A DNA stretch of 64,000 nucleotides from Dehalobacter sp. 12DCB1 (GTDB lineage Bacteria; Bacillota; Desulfitobacteriia; Desulfitobacteriales; Syntrophobotulaceae): assembly GCF_004343605.1 (NCBI RefSeq), contig NZ_POSF01000013.1, positions 62,001-126,000 of the forward strand, in the 5' to 3' direction. Below the pieces are notes generated by a model. It had not been told where the DNA came from, did not search any database, and saw only the letters and a list, made by a program, of their open reading frames with translations. Below are positions 9,714 through 17,812 of the stretch, in pieces. Numbering within the stretch: position 1 is the first letter of the stretch; every line of letters starts with the position of its first letter. The position numbers were made by a program, and so were the translations under genes.

Positions 9714-10640
9714 TTATTCCTCCTTAGAACGGTCAAATAACGCCCGAGCAAATTCCCTCGGTTCGAAAGGTCGTAAATCTTCTGCACCTTCGCCGATTCC
9801 AATCAATTTAACCGGTATATCCGCTTCATTGCGGATCCCCAGGATTACGCCGCCTTTGGCCGTCCCGTCCAGCTTGGTAAGTATGATTCCAGTAACATTC
9901 ACTGCTTCTTTAAACAGCTTCGCCTGCTGGATGGCATTTTGTCCGGTCGTCGCATCAAGTACTAGCAACACCTCATGCGGGGCATCAGGGACTTCGCGTT
10001 CGACCACCTTTTTGATCTTGGTTAATTCTTTCATTAGATTCACTTTATTATGAAGTCTCCCGGCGGTATCGATTAAGAGGACATCTGCATTCCGGGATTT
10101 TGCAGCATGAAGCGCATCAAAAGCCACCGCAGCGGGATCAGCCCCCTCCGATTGTTTAATGACCTCTGCTCCGGATCGTTCGCCCCATACTTCCAACTGC
10201 TCGATCGCTGCTGCCCTGAAGGTATCCCCTGCCGCCAGTAAAACTTTTTTGCCTTGGCCCTGCAGATTTTTAGCCAGCTTGCCGATTGTCGTCGTTTTTC
10301 CTACACCGTTGACGCCAACAATCAGATAGACAGTGGGCTTGGAAAATGAAAAAGACAAGGAGCTCTCTTCGCCCAATAGCGCAGTAATATGTTCCTGCAG
10401 TACATCCTTCAACACGGAGCGGTCGTTAATTTTTTGTTCTTTGACGGATGCACGCAGCATTTCAACCAACTTCAGTGTAGTATTGACACCTACATCTGAT
10501 TGAAGTAGAATCTCTTCCAATTCTTCATAAAGATCTTCATCTATTTTGCCTGAGCCGGTAAAGAGCTGTTCAACTTTGCCGACAAAACCTTCTCTGGTTT
10601 TGGTCAAGCGCTCTTTAAGTCTGGAAAATATCCCCGCCAC
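9714..10640 (-). CDS. ftsY: SRP receptor GTPase FtsY
   Basis: About 308 residues from GTG 10638-10640, which has AGGAG 8 nt upstream; a TTG six codons earlier overlaps that site and is less likely. The N domain is followed by an NG GTPase with GVNGVGKTTTIGKLA, DTAGRLHNKVNLMKEL and TKLDGTAKGG. It lacks the long acidic A domain, as in many Firmicutes. It is the membrane docking partner of Ffh. It lies downstream of smc and a structured repeat, with its own promoter. Confidence 0.96.
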   Translation of the reverse strand: MAGIFSRLKERLTKTREGFVGKVEQLFTGSGKIDEDLYEELEEILLQSDVGVNTTLKLVEMLRASVKEQKINDRSVLKDVLQEHITALLGEESSLSFSFSKPTVYLIVGVNGVGKTTTIGKLAKNLQGQGKKVLLAAGDTFRAAAIEQLEVWGERSGAEVIKQSEGADPAAVAFDALHAAKSRNADVLLIDTAGRLHNKVNLMKELTKIKKVVEREVPDAPHEVLLVLDATTGQNAIQQAKLFKEAVNVTGIILTKLDGTAKGGVILGIRNEADIPVKLIGIGEGAEDLRPFEPREFARALFDRSKEE

Positions 10641-10679
10641 TTCATCTTCTCCTATCAAAGCAATATTTGCACAACTGAA

Positions 10680-10708
10680 ATTTTAGCACACTCGGTTAAT
10701 TCTAACAA
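10680..10708 (-). promoter_or_regulatory. Probable sigma-A promoter of ftsY
   Basis: Minus strand TTGTTA (10703-10708), 17-bp spacer, TAAAAT (10680-10685), 40 bp upstream of the ftsY GTG. It lies between ftsY and the structured repeat, suggesting that ftsY-mtnP-mtnA-mtaD is an independent transcription unit. Confidence 0.6.
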
Positions 10709-10787
10709 CTCAGCCCATTCGGCCAACCCCGAGGCTGGAACATACATTCTGAAATTTATTTACAAGCTATTAAATTAATCTTGGGTA

Positions 10788-10945
10788 AGTCTGGTGGCCA
10801 CAATACCGCTTTCCGGCCGTTGCGTCCTCCATGGCCCGTCGCTCCTTGCCATCCATGGCATCACGACATTAGTCCATCCATGGCCGTCAAAAGGCCGCGG
10901 TGCGCTATCCTGCTCCGCTCACAGCGGAACTGTGGCCGCCAGACT
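10788..10945 (+). repeat. Hairpin unit A of copy 1
   Basis: The outer stem 10788-10802 (AGTCTGGTGGCCACA) pairs with 10931-10945; its one non-canonical pair is a G-T wobble. A second helix pairs CCGCT (10806-10810) with AGCGG (10923-10927). The apical part is longer than in the other units and contains repeated CCATCCATGG palindromes. The right half carries a degraded form of the constant block seen in the other units. Confidence 0.8.
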
Positions 10946-11078
10946 GATCATAGGGTCATTTAAGCATGTCTGCATGCCAGAATGCAGCTCATGTTTTGTA
11001 TGGTATTTCCCTATGTTTTACTAGTCCCACGACTCCGAATAACACTAGCTTAAAAAAACTTTGACTTACTCCAAATTA

Positions 11079-11186
11079 AGTCTCCGTGATGGATAGCCAG
11101 CGTCAAGCGGAGCATGGAGTGCGGAGCGCGGCTTTTTGTGCCATGGATGGCACAACAGCCGAAAGCGGCTATCCATCATGGAGACT
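11079..11186 (-). repeat. Hairpin unit B of copy 1
   Basis: A 20-bp outer stem 11079-11098 / 11167-11186 has one wobble pair. Internal helices are CGGCT/AGCCG and an apical TTGTGCC-ATGGAT-GGCACAA. Read on the minus strand it aligns with unit A and with copy 2, sharing a constant block of roughly 27 nt (GCCGCGCTCCGC then ACTCCATGCTCCGCT) with unit A of copy 2. Confidence 0.8.
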
Positions 11187-11204
11187 AACCCAAGCAAAAT
11201 ACTT

Positions 11205-14200
11205 TTAAATTGCCGGGGCCTCTATTCTGTCTTCGAGCTCAACAGTCAAAAGCTTCGATACGCCTGATTCTTCCATAGTGATTCCATACAGCCTGTCCGC
11301 GGATTCCATGGTTCCCCTGCGGTGCGAAATAATGATAAACTGCGTATGTTTGGATAGTTTACGCAGATACTGCACAAATCTTTTGACATTGACTTCATCC
11401 AGTGCCGCCTCGATCTCATCCAGGAGGCAGAACGGACTTGGTTTGACTTTCAAGAACGCAAACAGCAAAGCAATCGCTGTAAAGGACCTCTCCCCACCTG
11501 ACAGAAGCGACAGGAGCTGTGGCCTTTTACCCGGGGGCTGGGCCATAATCCTAACTCCCGTCTCCAGAAGATTGTCCGGTTCATCGAGCAACAGTTCAGC
11601 TTGTCCGCCGTTGAAAAGCTGTTTGAATACTTCTTTGAACGCTTCATTGACGGCCGTGAAGCCTTCCTGAAAACGTTCGATCATACGCTTATCTAGTTCC
11701 CCAATCAGCTCTTGAAGTGTCCTTCCGGCCTCATCCAGATCATTTTTCTGGGCGGACAGGAATTTAAATCGTTTTAACGTTTCCGGGTATTCCTCAAGGG
11801 CTGTATAATTTACGGGTCCGAGTTCTTCAATTTTTTGTTTATAAAAAGCAATCTTCTCCTGTAGAACGTCTTTCTTTTCAGGCGAAAGATAGCTTAACGC
11901 ATCTTTCCAGGCCAAGTGGTATTCTTCCTGAAGGCGGTCATTTCCGGACTCCCATTCACCTTGCCAGCGGGCAATCCTGAGCTCATTCTGGTGAATCTGC
12001 TGTTCCATGTCCCTGGCCTGACTCCGCAGCATCTGAATATCCTGTTCCTGCTTGAGATTATTCGCTGAGAAAGATTCTTTTTCCCTGCGCAGTTCGATAA
12101 GCTTGAACTTCTGGGCATTGATTTGAACCGTGTATTCCTTAACACTATCTTCCTGTTGTTCCTTGCCTGAATACAGTTCCTGCTCAGCCTGTTGAAGCCC
12201 CACAATCTCCTTATTCTTTTCTGCGATCAGGTCCTTATTAACCAGAATCCGCTCATTTTCCTCAGTGATCTGCTGAATGATCTGGTTAAACTCCTGCTCC
12301 GATCTAGCAGCCTCAACTTTGGCCGCAGTCATTTTTTCCGAGATCTCCTGAGCCTCTGAAGTTTTTTCTTTCAGCAGTTGTTCCTGCTCGGTCTGCTCTG
12401 ACTGCAGAGCCAGAATCTTCTGTTCTGTTTCGTTCAGCAATTGTCCGGTTCCTTCATATTTGGCAGCCAATCCTGTCAGTTCACTGCGGACTTCATCCAG
12501 CTCATACCGGATGACCCGGAAATCCTGTTCCAGCCGGTTCATTCTTTCCTCGTGGTGTTTGCTATCCACATCAATGATATCTTTGGCCCCATTAATTTTC
12601 AGCAATTCCATATCAATGGTTTCTTTTGTTTCCCCGAGGCCCTCTATTTCTTTCTTTATGGCAGCATATCGCTGCCTCTTTTCTTCCAGTTCGACCTGCA
12701 TATTCTTAGTCTTTACAGACAGTTCCTCAATTTCTCTTGCTCTGCTTAAGAGACCGCTGCTTTGAGATCTTGTGCTTCCGCCGGTAAGCGATCCGCCGAT
12801 GTTGACCTGGTCACCCAAGAGTGTCACTACCCTAACTCGGTATTGGTTAGCTTTGGCCAGCTCAATCGCACAATCCAGATTGTCTGCAACTAGAATTCTA
12901 CCAAGCAGCGACTCCATAATATCTTTAAAACGCGGATCAAACTTAACCAGATCAACCGCCAACCCCTGGAAGCCGTGATGCCGCGTTTTGTCATCAAGGG
13001 ATTGCCTCGTTCCGCGGATTGCATCCAAAGGCAGGAAAGTGGCTCGGCCGCTGTTCGTCCTTTTCAAGTACTCAATACACTTTTTCCCGTCCTCGGTTTT
13101 TTCCACAATAATGTTCTGCAGAGAACTCCCTAAAGCAGTTTCCACTGCAAGCTCATATTTGGCCTCTACTTCGATATTGTCGGCAACTGTACCAAATATA
13201 GTCTCACAGGGTATTTGACCCTTCCGGTAAGCCAGAACCGTCTCCTTGACGCCTCTGTTATAGCCCTCTAGACTGTCCTGAAGTGTATGGAGGGCATGAA
13301 GTCTCGCCCCGGTCTGGTCAATTTTACGTTGAAGCTCCGAGCACATCGCCTCCGCATTTTGCTGTTCCAACCTGATATTTTGGATCGTCTTCCTTATATT
13401 TTCTATTTTTCCTAGAAGTTCGATCTCTCTGGCTTCCAGTTTTTGTTTTTCCTCGATTTGGGCAGTAATTTCCTGAAGAACAGATTCCTTCTCAGCTTCT
13501 TTGGCTTTAATATTTCGCGTATATTGTTTTTCTTGTTGAAGAAAAGCTTCTTTCTTTTGATTGATTTCAGCAATTTCACTAGCCAGTTTACTTTTGTTAG
13601 AAAGTTCTTCAAAGATTTCCGTTTTCAACTCTTCCAGACGTGCTTCCCCGCTTAACTTCCGAAGCTCTTCCAGCTGTTTTTCTTTTTCTCTTAAATCCCT
13701 CGCAGCATTTTGGAGGATTTCCTGCAGAAGTGTTTGCTTCGCAGTAAAGTTTTCTTTTTTTTCAACGGATGCGGCCAGCGTTTCCTGTGCGGACGCCAGT
13801 TCTTTTTGCAGGCGCCCAAATTGTTCCTGAATATAGCCGCTTCTCTCGGAAAGCAAAGATAATTCGTGCTCTGCTTCGTTCATTTTATTTTCGAGGGCGT
13901 ATATTTCCCCCTGGAGGTCCTGAACGTGTTGTTCCAATTGATTTAGTTCATACCTGCCGCGTACGCTTAGGTTTTCTTCTTCATTGACCCTCGTTGTCAG
14001 CGCCGTAAATTCCTGACGTAGCGTTTCTTCGGAGGTCTGGGCATTGGTCAGCTTACTGTGTATATCAGAAAGTTCATTAACAATTAAATTAATCTCGAGC
14101 TTTTCCAATCCTGAAGTTAATTCCTTGCTTGTCTTGGCTGTTTCGGCTTGTTCGGCTAACGGCTCGATTCTAGCTTCAACTTCGGCAATAATATCTCTCA

Positions 14201-14795
14201 GCCGATCGACATTTTGCCGGGTATCTTCAAGCTTTCTCAGAGCTTCTCTCTTGCGCAGGCGGAACTTACTAATGCCGGCGACTTCTTCAATCAGGAGACG
14301 CCTTTCATCAGATTTCAGATTCAGGATCTCTTCAATCCTGCCCTGTCCGATAATTGAAAATCCTTCTTTTCCTGAGCCGGTATCAAGAAAAAGTTCCTGG
14401 ATATCTTTTAACCTGCAAGGCGTCCGGTTAATAAAATACTGCCCTTCTCCATCCCGGTAAACCCGGCGGGTGATGACAACTTCCTCATAATCCAGCGGAA
14501 AGAGACCTGAAGAATTATCAAAGAGCAGAGATACTTCCGCCATCCCTACAGGCCTACGGGACGAGCTTCCGGAAAAGATGACATCTTCCATTTTGCTTCC
14601 GCGGAGACTCTTGGCACTTTGTTCGCCAAGCACCCAGCGTACAGCATCAGCGACGTTGCTCTTGCCGCTGCCGTTTGGTCCGATAATGACGCTCATGCCC
14701 GGCTGCAGGTCAATTTTTATTTTATCTGCAAAAGACTTAAATCCCTGAATATGAATCGATTTGAGAAATAATTCCGCGTCCATTCCGGGTATCAC
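11205..14795 (-). CDS. smc: Chromosome segregation ATPase SMC
   Basis: 1196 residues, standard SMC size. N-terminal ATPase lobe with Walker A GPNGSGKSN (39-47), then a coiled coil (about 170-500), hinge (about 505-680, including GGSLTGGSTRSQSSG), return coil, and C-terminal lobe with signature LLSGGERSFTAIALL and Walker B CLLDEIEAALDE. It loads with ScpAB onto DNA near origins and organises sister chromosomes. The GTG start (14793-14795) lies 4 nt after rnc, with GGGAGG inside the end of rnc, so the genes are likely coupled. The rnc-smc-ftsY order is conserved in Firmicutes. Confidence 0.97.
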   Translation of the reverse strand: MIPGMDAELFLKSIHIQGFKSFADKIKIDLQPGMSVIIGPNGSGKSNVADAVRWVLGEQSAKSLRGSKMEDVIFSGSSSRRPVGMAEVSLLFDNSSGLFPLDYEEVVITRRVYRDGEGQYFINRTPCRLKDIQELFLDTGSGKEGFSIIGQGRIEEILNLKSDERRLLIEEVAGISKFRLRKREALRKLEDTRQNVDRLRDIIAEVEARIEPLAEQAETAKTSKELTSGLEKLEINLIVNELSDIHSKLTNAQTSEETLRQEFTALTTRVNEEENLSVRGRYELNQLEQHVQDLQGEIYALENKMNEAEHELSLLSERSGYIQEQFGRLQKELASAQETLAASVEKKENFTAKQTLLQEILQNAARDLREKEKQLEELRKLSGEARLEELKTEIFEELSNKSKLASEIAEINQKKEAFLQQEKQYTRNIKAKEAEKESVLQEITAQIEEKQKLEAREIELLGKIENIRKTIQNIRLEQQNAEAMCSELQRKIDQTGARLHALHTLQDSLEGYNRGVKETVLAYRKGQIPCETIFGTVADNIEVEAKYELAVETALGSSLQNIIVEKTEDGKKCIEYLKRTNSGRATFLPLDAIRGTRQSLDDKTRHHGFQGLAVDLVKFDPRFKDIMESLLGRILVADNLDCAIELAKANQYRVRVVTLLGDQVNIGGSLTGGSTRSQSSGLLSRAREIEELSVKTKNMQVELEEKRQRYAAIKKEIEGLGETKETIDMELLKINGAKDIIDVDSKHHEERMNRLEQDFRVIRYELDEVRSELTGLAAKYEGTGQLLNETEQKILALQSEQTEQEQLLKEKTSEAQEISEKMTAAKVEAARSEQEFNQIIQQITEENERILVNKDLIAEKNKEIVGLQQAEQELYSGKEQQEDSVKEYTVQINAQKFKLIELRREKESFSANNLKQEQDIQMLRSQARDMEQQIHQNELRIARWQGEWESGNDRLQEEYHLAWKDALSYLSPEKKDVLQEKIAFYKQKIEELGPVNYTALEEYPETLKRFKFLSAQKNDLDEAGRTLQELIGELDKRMIERFQEGFTAVNEAFKEVFKQLFNGGQAELLLDEPDNLLETGVRIMAQPPGKRPQLLSLLSGGERSFTAIALLFAFLKVKPSPFCLLDEIEAALDEVNVKRFVQYLRKLSKHTQFIIISHRRGTMESADRLYGITMEESGVSKLLTVELEDRIEAPAI

Positions 14796-14799
14796 TAAT

Positions 14800-15546
14800 T
14801 TATACCTCCCATGCTTTCAGCGCAAAACGGGCTGCCTGCTGCTCTGCTTCTTTTTTGGTCTTACCGATTCCTGTTCCCTGCAGTTCACCATGAAGATAGA
14901 CACCTGCGGTAAATCGTTTATCGTGATCAGGTCCTGTCTCTTCGATAATCCTGTAGTAAACCTCATATTCCTTCTTTTGCGCTTTTTCCTGAAGCATGGT
15001 TTTGAAATCTCCATAATTTCCTTCGTTAAGTTCCAGAATCTCTGGAACAAGCATGTCAAGTATGAATTTACGAACTTTTTCAAAGCCATACTGCAAATAA
15101 ATCGCTCCGATGACTGCCTCCAGCGCATCGGCAATGATGGATGGCCTGTCCCTGCCGCCGGAGGACTGTTCCCCTTTACCCAGAAACAGTGCCTGACCCA
15201 AGTTAATACTGCGGGCTTTTCTGGCCAGCGTCGTTTCATTAACGACTGCAGCTCTCATTTTGGTAAGCTCGCCTTCAGGCTTATCCGGATAGTTCTGATA
15301 GAGATACTCGCCAATGATGAAATCCAAAACTGCATCGCCTAAAAACTCCAGCCGCTGATTATTTTCCAACCCGCTGTTGGGATTTTCAAAGGTGAAAGAA
15401 GGATGCGTCATCGCTGTAAAAATCAGTTCGCTTTGCAGGTTTTCCAACCCTAACTGGCTAATAAAGGATTCAACTTCTCCCGTTTGTTCAAGGTATTTAT
15501 TCCGGGAGCTCTTGTGAAAATAAGCGCGGCGGTTTCTTTTGACCAT
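14800..15546 (-). CDS. rnc: Ribonuclease III
   Basis: 248 residues. The RNase III signature NQRLEFLGDAVLDFIIGEYLY carries the catalytic Glu and Asp; a second acidic site lies in IIADALEAVIGAIYL. A C-terminal dsRNA-binding domain (about 175-247) ends GIGKTKKEAEQQAARFAL. It cleaves double-stranded RNA, including rRNA precursors and SRP RNA. It lies 71 bp after acpP, separated by a terminator-like hairpin, and is coupled to smc. Confidence 0.96.
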   Translation of the reverse strand: MVKRNRRAYFHKSSRNKYLEQTGEVESFISQLGLENLQSELIFTAMTHPSFTFENPNSGLENNQRLEFLGDAVLDFIIGEYLYQNYPDKPEGELTKMRAAVVNETTLARKARSINLGQALFLGKGEQSSGGRDRPSIIADALEAVIGAIYLQYGFEKVRKFILDMLVPEILELNEGNYGDFKTMLQEKAQKKEYEVYYRIIEETGPDHDKRFTAGVYLHGELQGTGIGKTKKEAEQQAARFALKAWEV

Positions 15547-15574
15547 GTATTACTCCTTTCATCCTAAATGAGTT

Positions 15575-15604
15575 AAAAGCCCCGTAGTAGTCTAACTACG
15601 GGGC
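15575..15604 (-). terminator. Hairpin between acpP and rnc
   Basis: On the minus strand a perfect 10-bp stem GCCCCGTAGT/ACTACGGGGC with a 6-nt loop is followed by TTTTAA. The strong stem and short T-run suggest partial termination after acpP, with reduced read-through into rnc-smc. Confidence 0.75.
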
Positions 15605-15617
15605 CTCGAAACTAGGC

Positions 15618-15845
15618 TTATTGGTTCTCTTGTACATACTTCACAACATCAGCAATGGACTGAATATTTTCCACCTCTTCATCGGCAATATCAAGGTTAA
15701 ATTCCTCTTCAAGTGCCATGACAAGCTCAACAATATCCAGTGAATCTGCGTTTAAAGCTTGGAATGTTGTGGTAGGAGTGATTTCATCTTCGCCTACTCC
15801 CAGTTGATCAATAACAATTGCTTTTACCTTTTCGTATACATCCAT
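15618..15845 (-). CDS. acpP: Acyl carrier protein
   Basis: 75 acidic residues. The phosphopantetheine serine is Ser35 in NADSLDIVEL. It carries growing acyl chains in type II fatty-acid synthesis. Here it follows plsX directly; the fabD/fabG/fabH genes often found between them are absent from the window. It has its own extended -10 promoter candidate at 15917-15944. Confidence 0.96.
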   Translation of the reverse strand: MDVYEKVKAIVIDQLGVGEDEITPTTTFQALNADSLDIVELVMALEEEFNLDIADEEVENIQSIADVVKYVQENQ

Positions 15846-15916
15846 TTATGCCACCCCCTCTCAGGTAGTTTTATTTCTTACCCTATTATTCTGAGCAGTA
15901 AAGCCTTTTATTCAGA

Positions 15917-15944
15917 ATTGTACCAGTATTTATCAATAATGCAA
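15917..15944 (-). promoter_or_regulatory. Candidate promoter of acpP
   Basis: Minus strand TTGCAT (15939-15944), 16-bp spacer, TACAAT (15917-15922), with an extended -10 TG one base upstream (TGGTACAAT). It lies about 70 bp upstream of the acpP start in the plsX-acpP gap. Confidence 0.5.
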
Positions 15945-15966
15945 GCAACTTTTTCATGACAGCAAT

Positions 15967-16962
15967 CTATTTTTGCATACTTTTTTCTAAACCATCGGCA
16001 ATTTTTTCGATAATTTGTCCTTGGATACATTCTTTAGCTACACGGACAGCATTGAAAATAGCATTCTCTTTAGAACTTCCGTGACAGATAATGCTTGTAC
16101 CGTTCACGCCGAGAAGCGGGGCTCCACCGTACTCAGAATAATCCAGCATGTGTGCAATTTCTTTTAATCCTGGTTTAACCAGCATTGCTCCTATTTTCCT
16201 GGTAGTACTCGTTGTAATTTTCTGCTTAATCAGCTGGAAAAGCGATGACGACATTCCTTCAATGGTTTTTAGTACGATATTACCGACAAAAGCATCACAG
16301 ACAATCACGTCTGCAGTCCCATAGGGAATGTCCCTGCCTTCAATATTTCCGACAAAATTCAGGGAAGATTGTTTTAACAAGTCATAAGCAGACTGAACAA
16401 GTTCGTTCCCTTTGCCCTCTTCACTGCCGATATTCAGAAGAGCGACCTTAGGACTTTTAAGTCCCAGAATCTTTTCAGCATAGATGCTTCCCATCATCGC
16501 ATACTGCAGAAGGTTTTCCGGTTTTGCATCCGGATTGGCACCGACATCAAGAAGCAGTTTTCCGCCTTGGAGCGTCGGCAGAACCGTGCAGATCGCAGGC
16601 CGGTTGATTCCTTTAATTCTGCCTAAGCCCAACAAAGCTGAAGCCATCTGCGCTCCGGTGCTGCCTGCTGACACCAAGGCATCCGCATATCCTTCTTTCA
16701 CGAGTCTCGTGGCTACGACAATAGAGGCATCTTTCTTTTTCTTAATCGCGGCAGCCGGATGTTCATCCATTTCAATGACTTCGAAACATTCATAAATCTC
16801 AATAGTGCCTTTTAAGTCTTCAGGTATATGTAAGTCTATCTTGTCTTTCTGTCCGACAAGGATAATCTGGATATCCGGAAGAACCTTAGCCGCCTTTAAG
16901 GCGCCTTTGACAATCTCTCCGGGCGCATGATCTCCGCCCATAGCATCAATGGCAATTTTCAT
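15967..16962 (-). CDS. plsX: Phosphate acyltransferase PlsX
   Basis: 331 residues, start MKIAIDAMGGDHAPGEIVKG, the diagnostic PlsX N-terminus; also SAGSTGAQMASALLGLGRIKGINRPAICTVLP and the C-terminal YSEYGGAPLLGVNG. It makes acyl-phosphate from acyl-ACP for phospholipid synthesis. It lies downstream of yceD-rpmF. The fapR regulator gene often fused into this cluster is not here. Confidence 0.96.
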   Translation of the reverse strand: MKIAIDAMGGDHAPGEIVKGALKAAKVLPDIQIILVGQKDKIDLHIPEDLKGTIEIYECFEVIEMDEHPAAAIKKKKDASIVVATRLVKEGYADALVSAGSTGAQMASALLGLGRIKGINRPAICTVLPTLQGGKLLLDVGANPDAKPENLLQYAMMGSIYAEKILGLKSPKVALLNIGSEEGKGNELVQSAYDLLKQSSLNFVGNIEGRDIPYGTADVIVCDAFVGNIVLKTIEGMSSSLFQLIKQKITTSTTRKIGAMLVKPGLKEIAHMLDYSEYGGAPLLGVNGTSIICHGSSKENAIFNAVRVAKECIQGQIIEKIADGLEKSMQK

Positions 16963-16999
16963 TCATGACATCCCCCCTTCTCTCATTATATACAGAAAA

Positions 17000-17015
17000 C
17001 TTGGCTGACGCCAAG
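17000..17015. repeat. Short palindrome CTTGGC-TGAC-GCCAAG
   Basis: A 6-bp stem hairpin in the rpmF-plsX gap. A closely similar palindrome follows rsgA at 31978-31995, and partial copies (AAACTTGGCTGGTGTC, AAACTTGGCCGTCGTC) occur near 8906 and 1160. A small dispersed intergenic motif; function unknown. Confidence 0.4.
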
Positions 17016-17048
17016 CTTTGATCTGTTTTTTCGAGAATTTCTAACTTA

Positions 17049-17228
17049 TTATTCACCCATGGAGATGACTTCTTTGCCATTGTAATAGCCGCAATTTGCA
17101 CAAATATGATGCTGAAGCTTCTGTTGATGGCACTGGGGGCATTCCACAAGGTTAGGAACGGATAGCTTATCCATTGCTCTGCGCCTGCGGACTCTAGATT
17201 TGGATTGTTTATTTTGATGAACACCCAC
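17049..17228 (-). CDS. rpmF: 50S ribosomal protein L32
   Basis: A 59-residue gene on the minus strand from GTG 17226-17228 (GGGGGTG upstream) to TAA at 17049-17051. Translation begins VGVHQNKQSKSRVRRRRAM and contains a zinc ribbon with ECPQC and CANCGYYNGK. L32 is a late large-subunit protein. It lies 5 bp downstream of yceD, the universal yceD-rpmF pairing. Confidence 0.95.
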   Translation of the reverse strand: MGVHQNKQSKSRVRRRRAMDKLSVPNLVECPQCHQQKLQHHICANCGYYNGKEVISMGE

Positions 17229-17233
17229 TGATA

Positions 17234-17746
17234 TTACACCCCCTTATTCCATTTGGATAATATTTCTAAGCGAGGATCGATATCCTCAGTAGAGCACGCA
17301 CACGGATTCACATTGCGGTCAGCGCCGCATTTCAGACAGAGACCTCTGCAATCTTCAGAACATAAAAACTTAAAAGGCAGCTGCAGCAGCATATGTTCTA
17401 CAATCCTGTCGTCAATCGGAAACTCGTCCTTTTCGAAAACCAGAATGCTGTCGTCTTCAGCTTCAGAAGCAAACTCCGCCGGAACCCATTCATCTTCGAA
17501 AGCAATCTCCAGATTATACGAAAATTCTTTCAGACACCTGGAACAGATGACAGCAATCACAGACGATATTTTCCCATTCACCAAGAGCGATTTGCCGACA
17601 TTTTCAGTTTTTAGTTCCACTTCAAGCGGGGCTAAGAAACGATAAGACTCATTTCCGAGCTGTAGAGGTGGAAAACTTTCTTCATGGAACTTAAAAGTCT
17701 TTGACCCACCCTCGGCCCGCCTTACTTGAAATACATTGACGATCAC
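17234..17746 (-). CDS. yceD: DUF177/YceD family protein
   Basis: About 170 residues from GTG 17744-17746, which has AGGTGA at good spacing; the upstream in-frame TTG is too close to it. DUF177 features: VICSRCLKEF and a C-terminal CSEDCRGLCLKCGADRN cysteine cluster. The family is linked with 23S rRNA accumulation and ribosome biogenesis and is nearly always next to rpmF, as here. A perfect consensus promoter precedes it. Confidence 0.9.
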   Translation of the reverse strand: MIVNVFQVRRAEGGSKTFKFHEESFPPLQLGNESYRFLAPLEVELKTENVGKSLLVNGKISSVIAVICSRCLKEFSYNLEIAFEDEWVPAEFASEAEDDSILVFEKDEFPIDDRIVEHMLLQLPFKFLCSEDCRGLCLKCGADRNVNPCACSTEDIDPRLEILSKWNKGV

Positions 17747-17776
17747 CAGCAATCACCTCGATATGCAACAACTGTA

Positions 17777-17805
17777 ATTATAGTTATCACTTTTTTCTTT
17801 GTCAA
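17777..17805 (-). promoter_or_regulatory. Consensus sigma-A promoter of yceD-rpmF-plsX
   Basis: Minus strand TTGACA (17800-17805), exactly 17 bp, TATAAT (17777-17782): a perfect vegetative promoter between the end of ackA and yceD. Confidence 0.9.
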
Positions 17806-17812
17806 GAAAGGA

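Larger units (their letters stand above)
10780..11194. repeat. Composite structured repeat, copy 1 (two inverted hairpin units)
   Basis: This non-coding 415-bp block between smc and ftsY has mutually inverted ends (CTTGGGTAAGTCT at 10780, AGACTAACCCAAG at 11182-11194). It contains two large hairpin units in opposite orientation, A (10788-10945) and B (11079-11186). Between them is a stretch with a small hairpin (CTGCATGCCAGAATGCAG around 10970-10986) that recurs in copy 2. Short open frames here are artefacts of GC-rich stems. The same architecture recurs at 27273-27593. I see no transposase or coding capacity. Confidence 0.85.

Noticed and set aside
10781..11024. Short plus-strand open frames (60-76 codons)
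   Set aside because: They are reading frames through GC-rich hairpin stems, with no ribosome-binding sites and no similarity to proteins I know.
10780..11194. Integron attC-like sites or gene cassettes
   Set aside because: The variable-stem hairpins recall attC, but the ends (GTTAGTC) do not fit the GTTRRRY/RYYYAAC core and no cassette gene or integrase is present.
16946..17224. 92-codon minus-strand open frame over rpmF
   Set aside because: Different frame from the real L32 gene, which has the zinc ribbon and a good ribosome-binding site.
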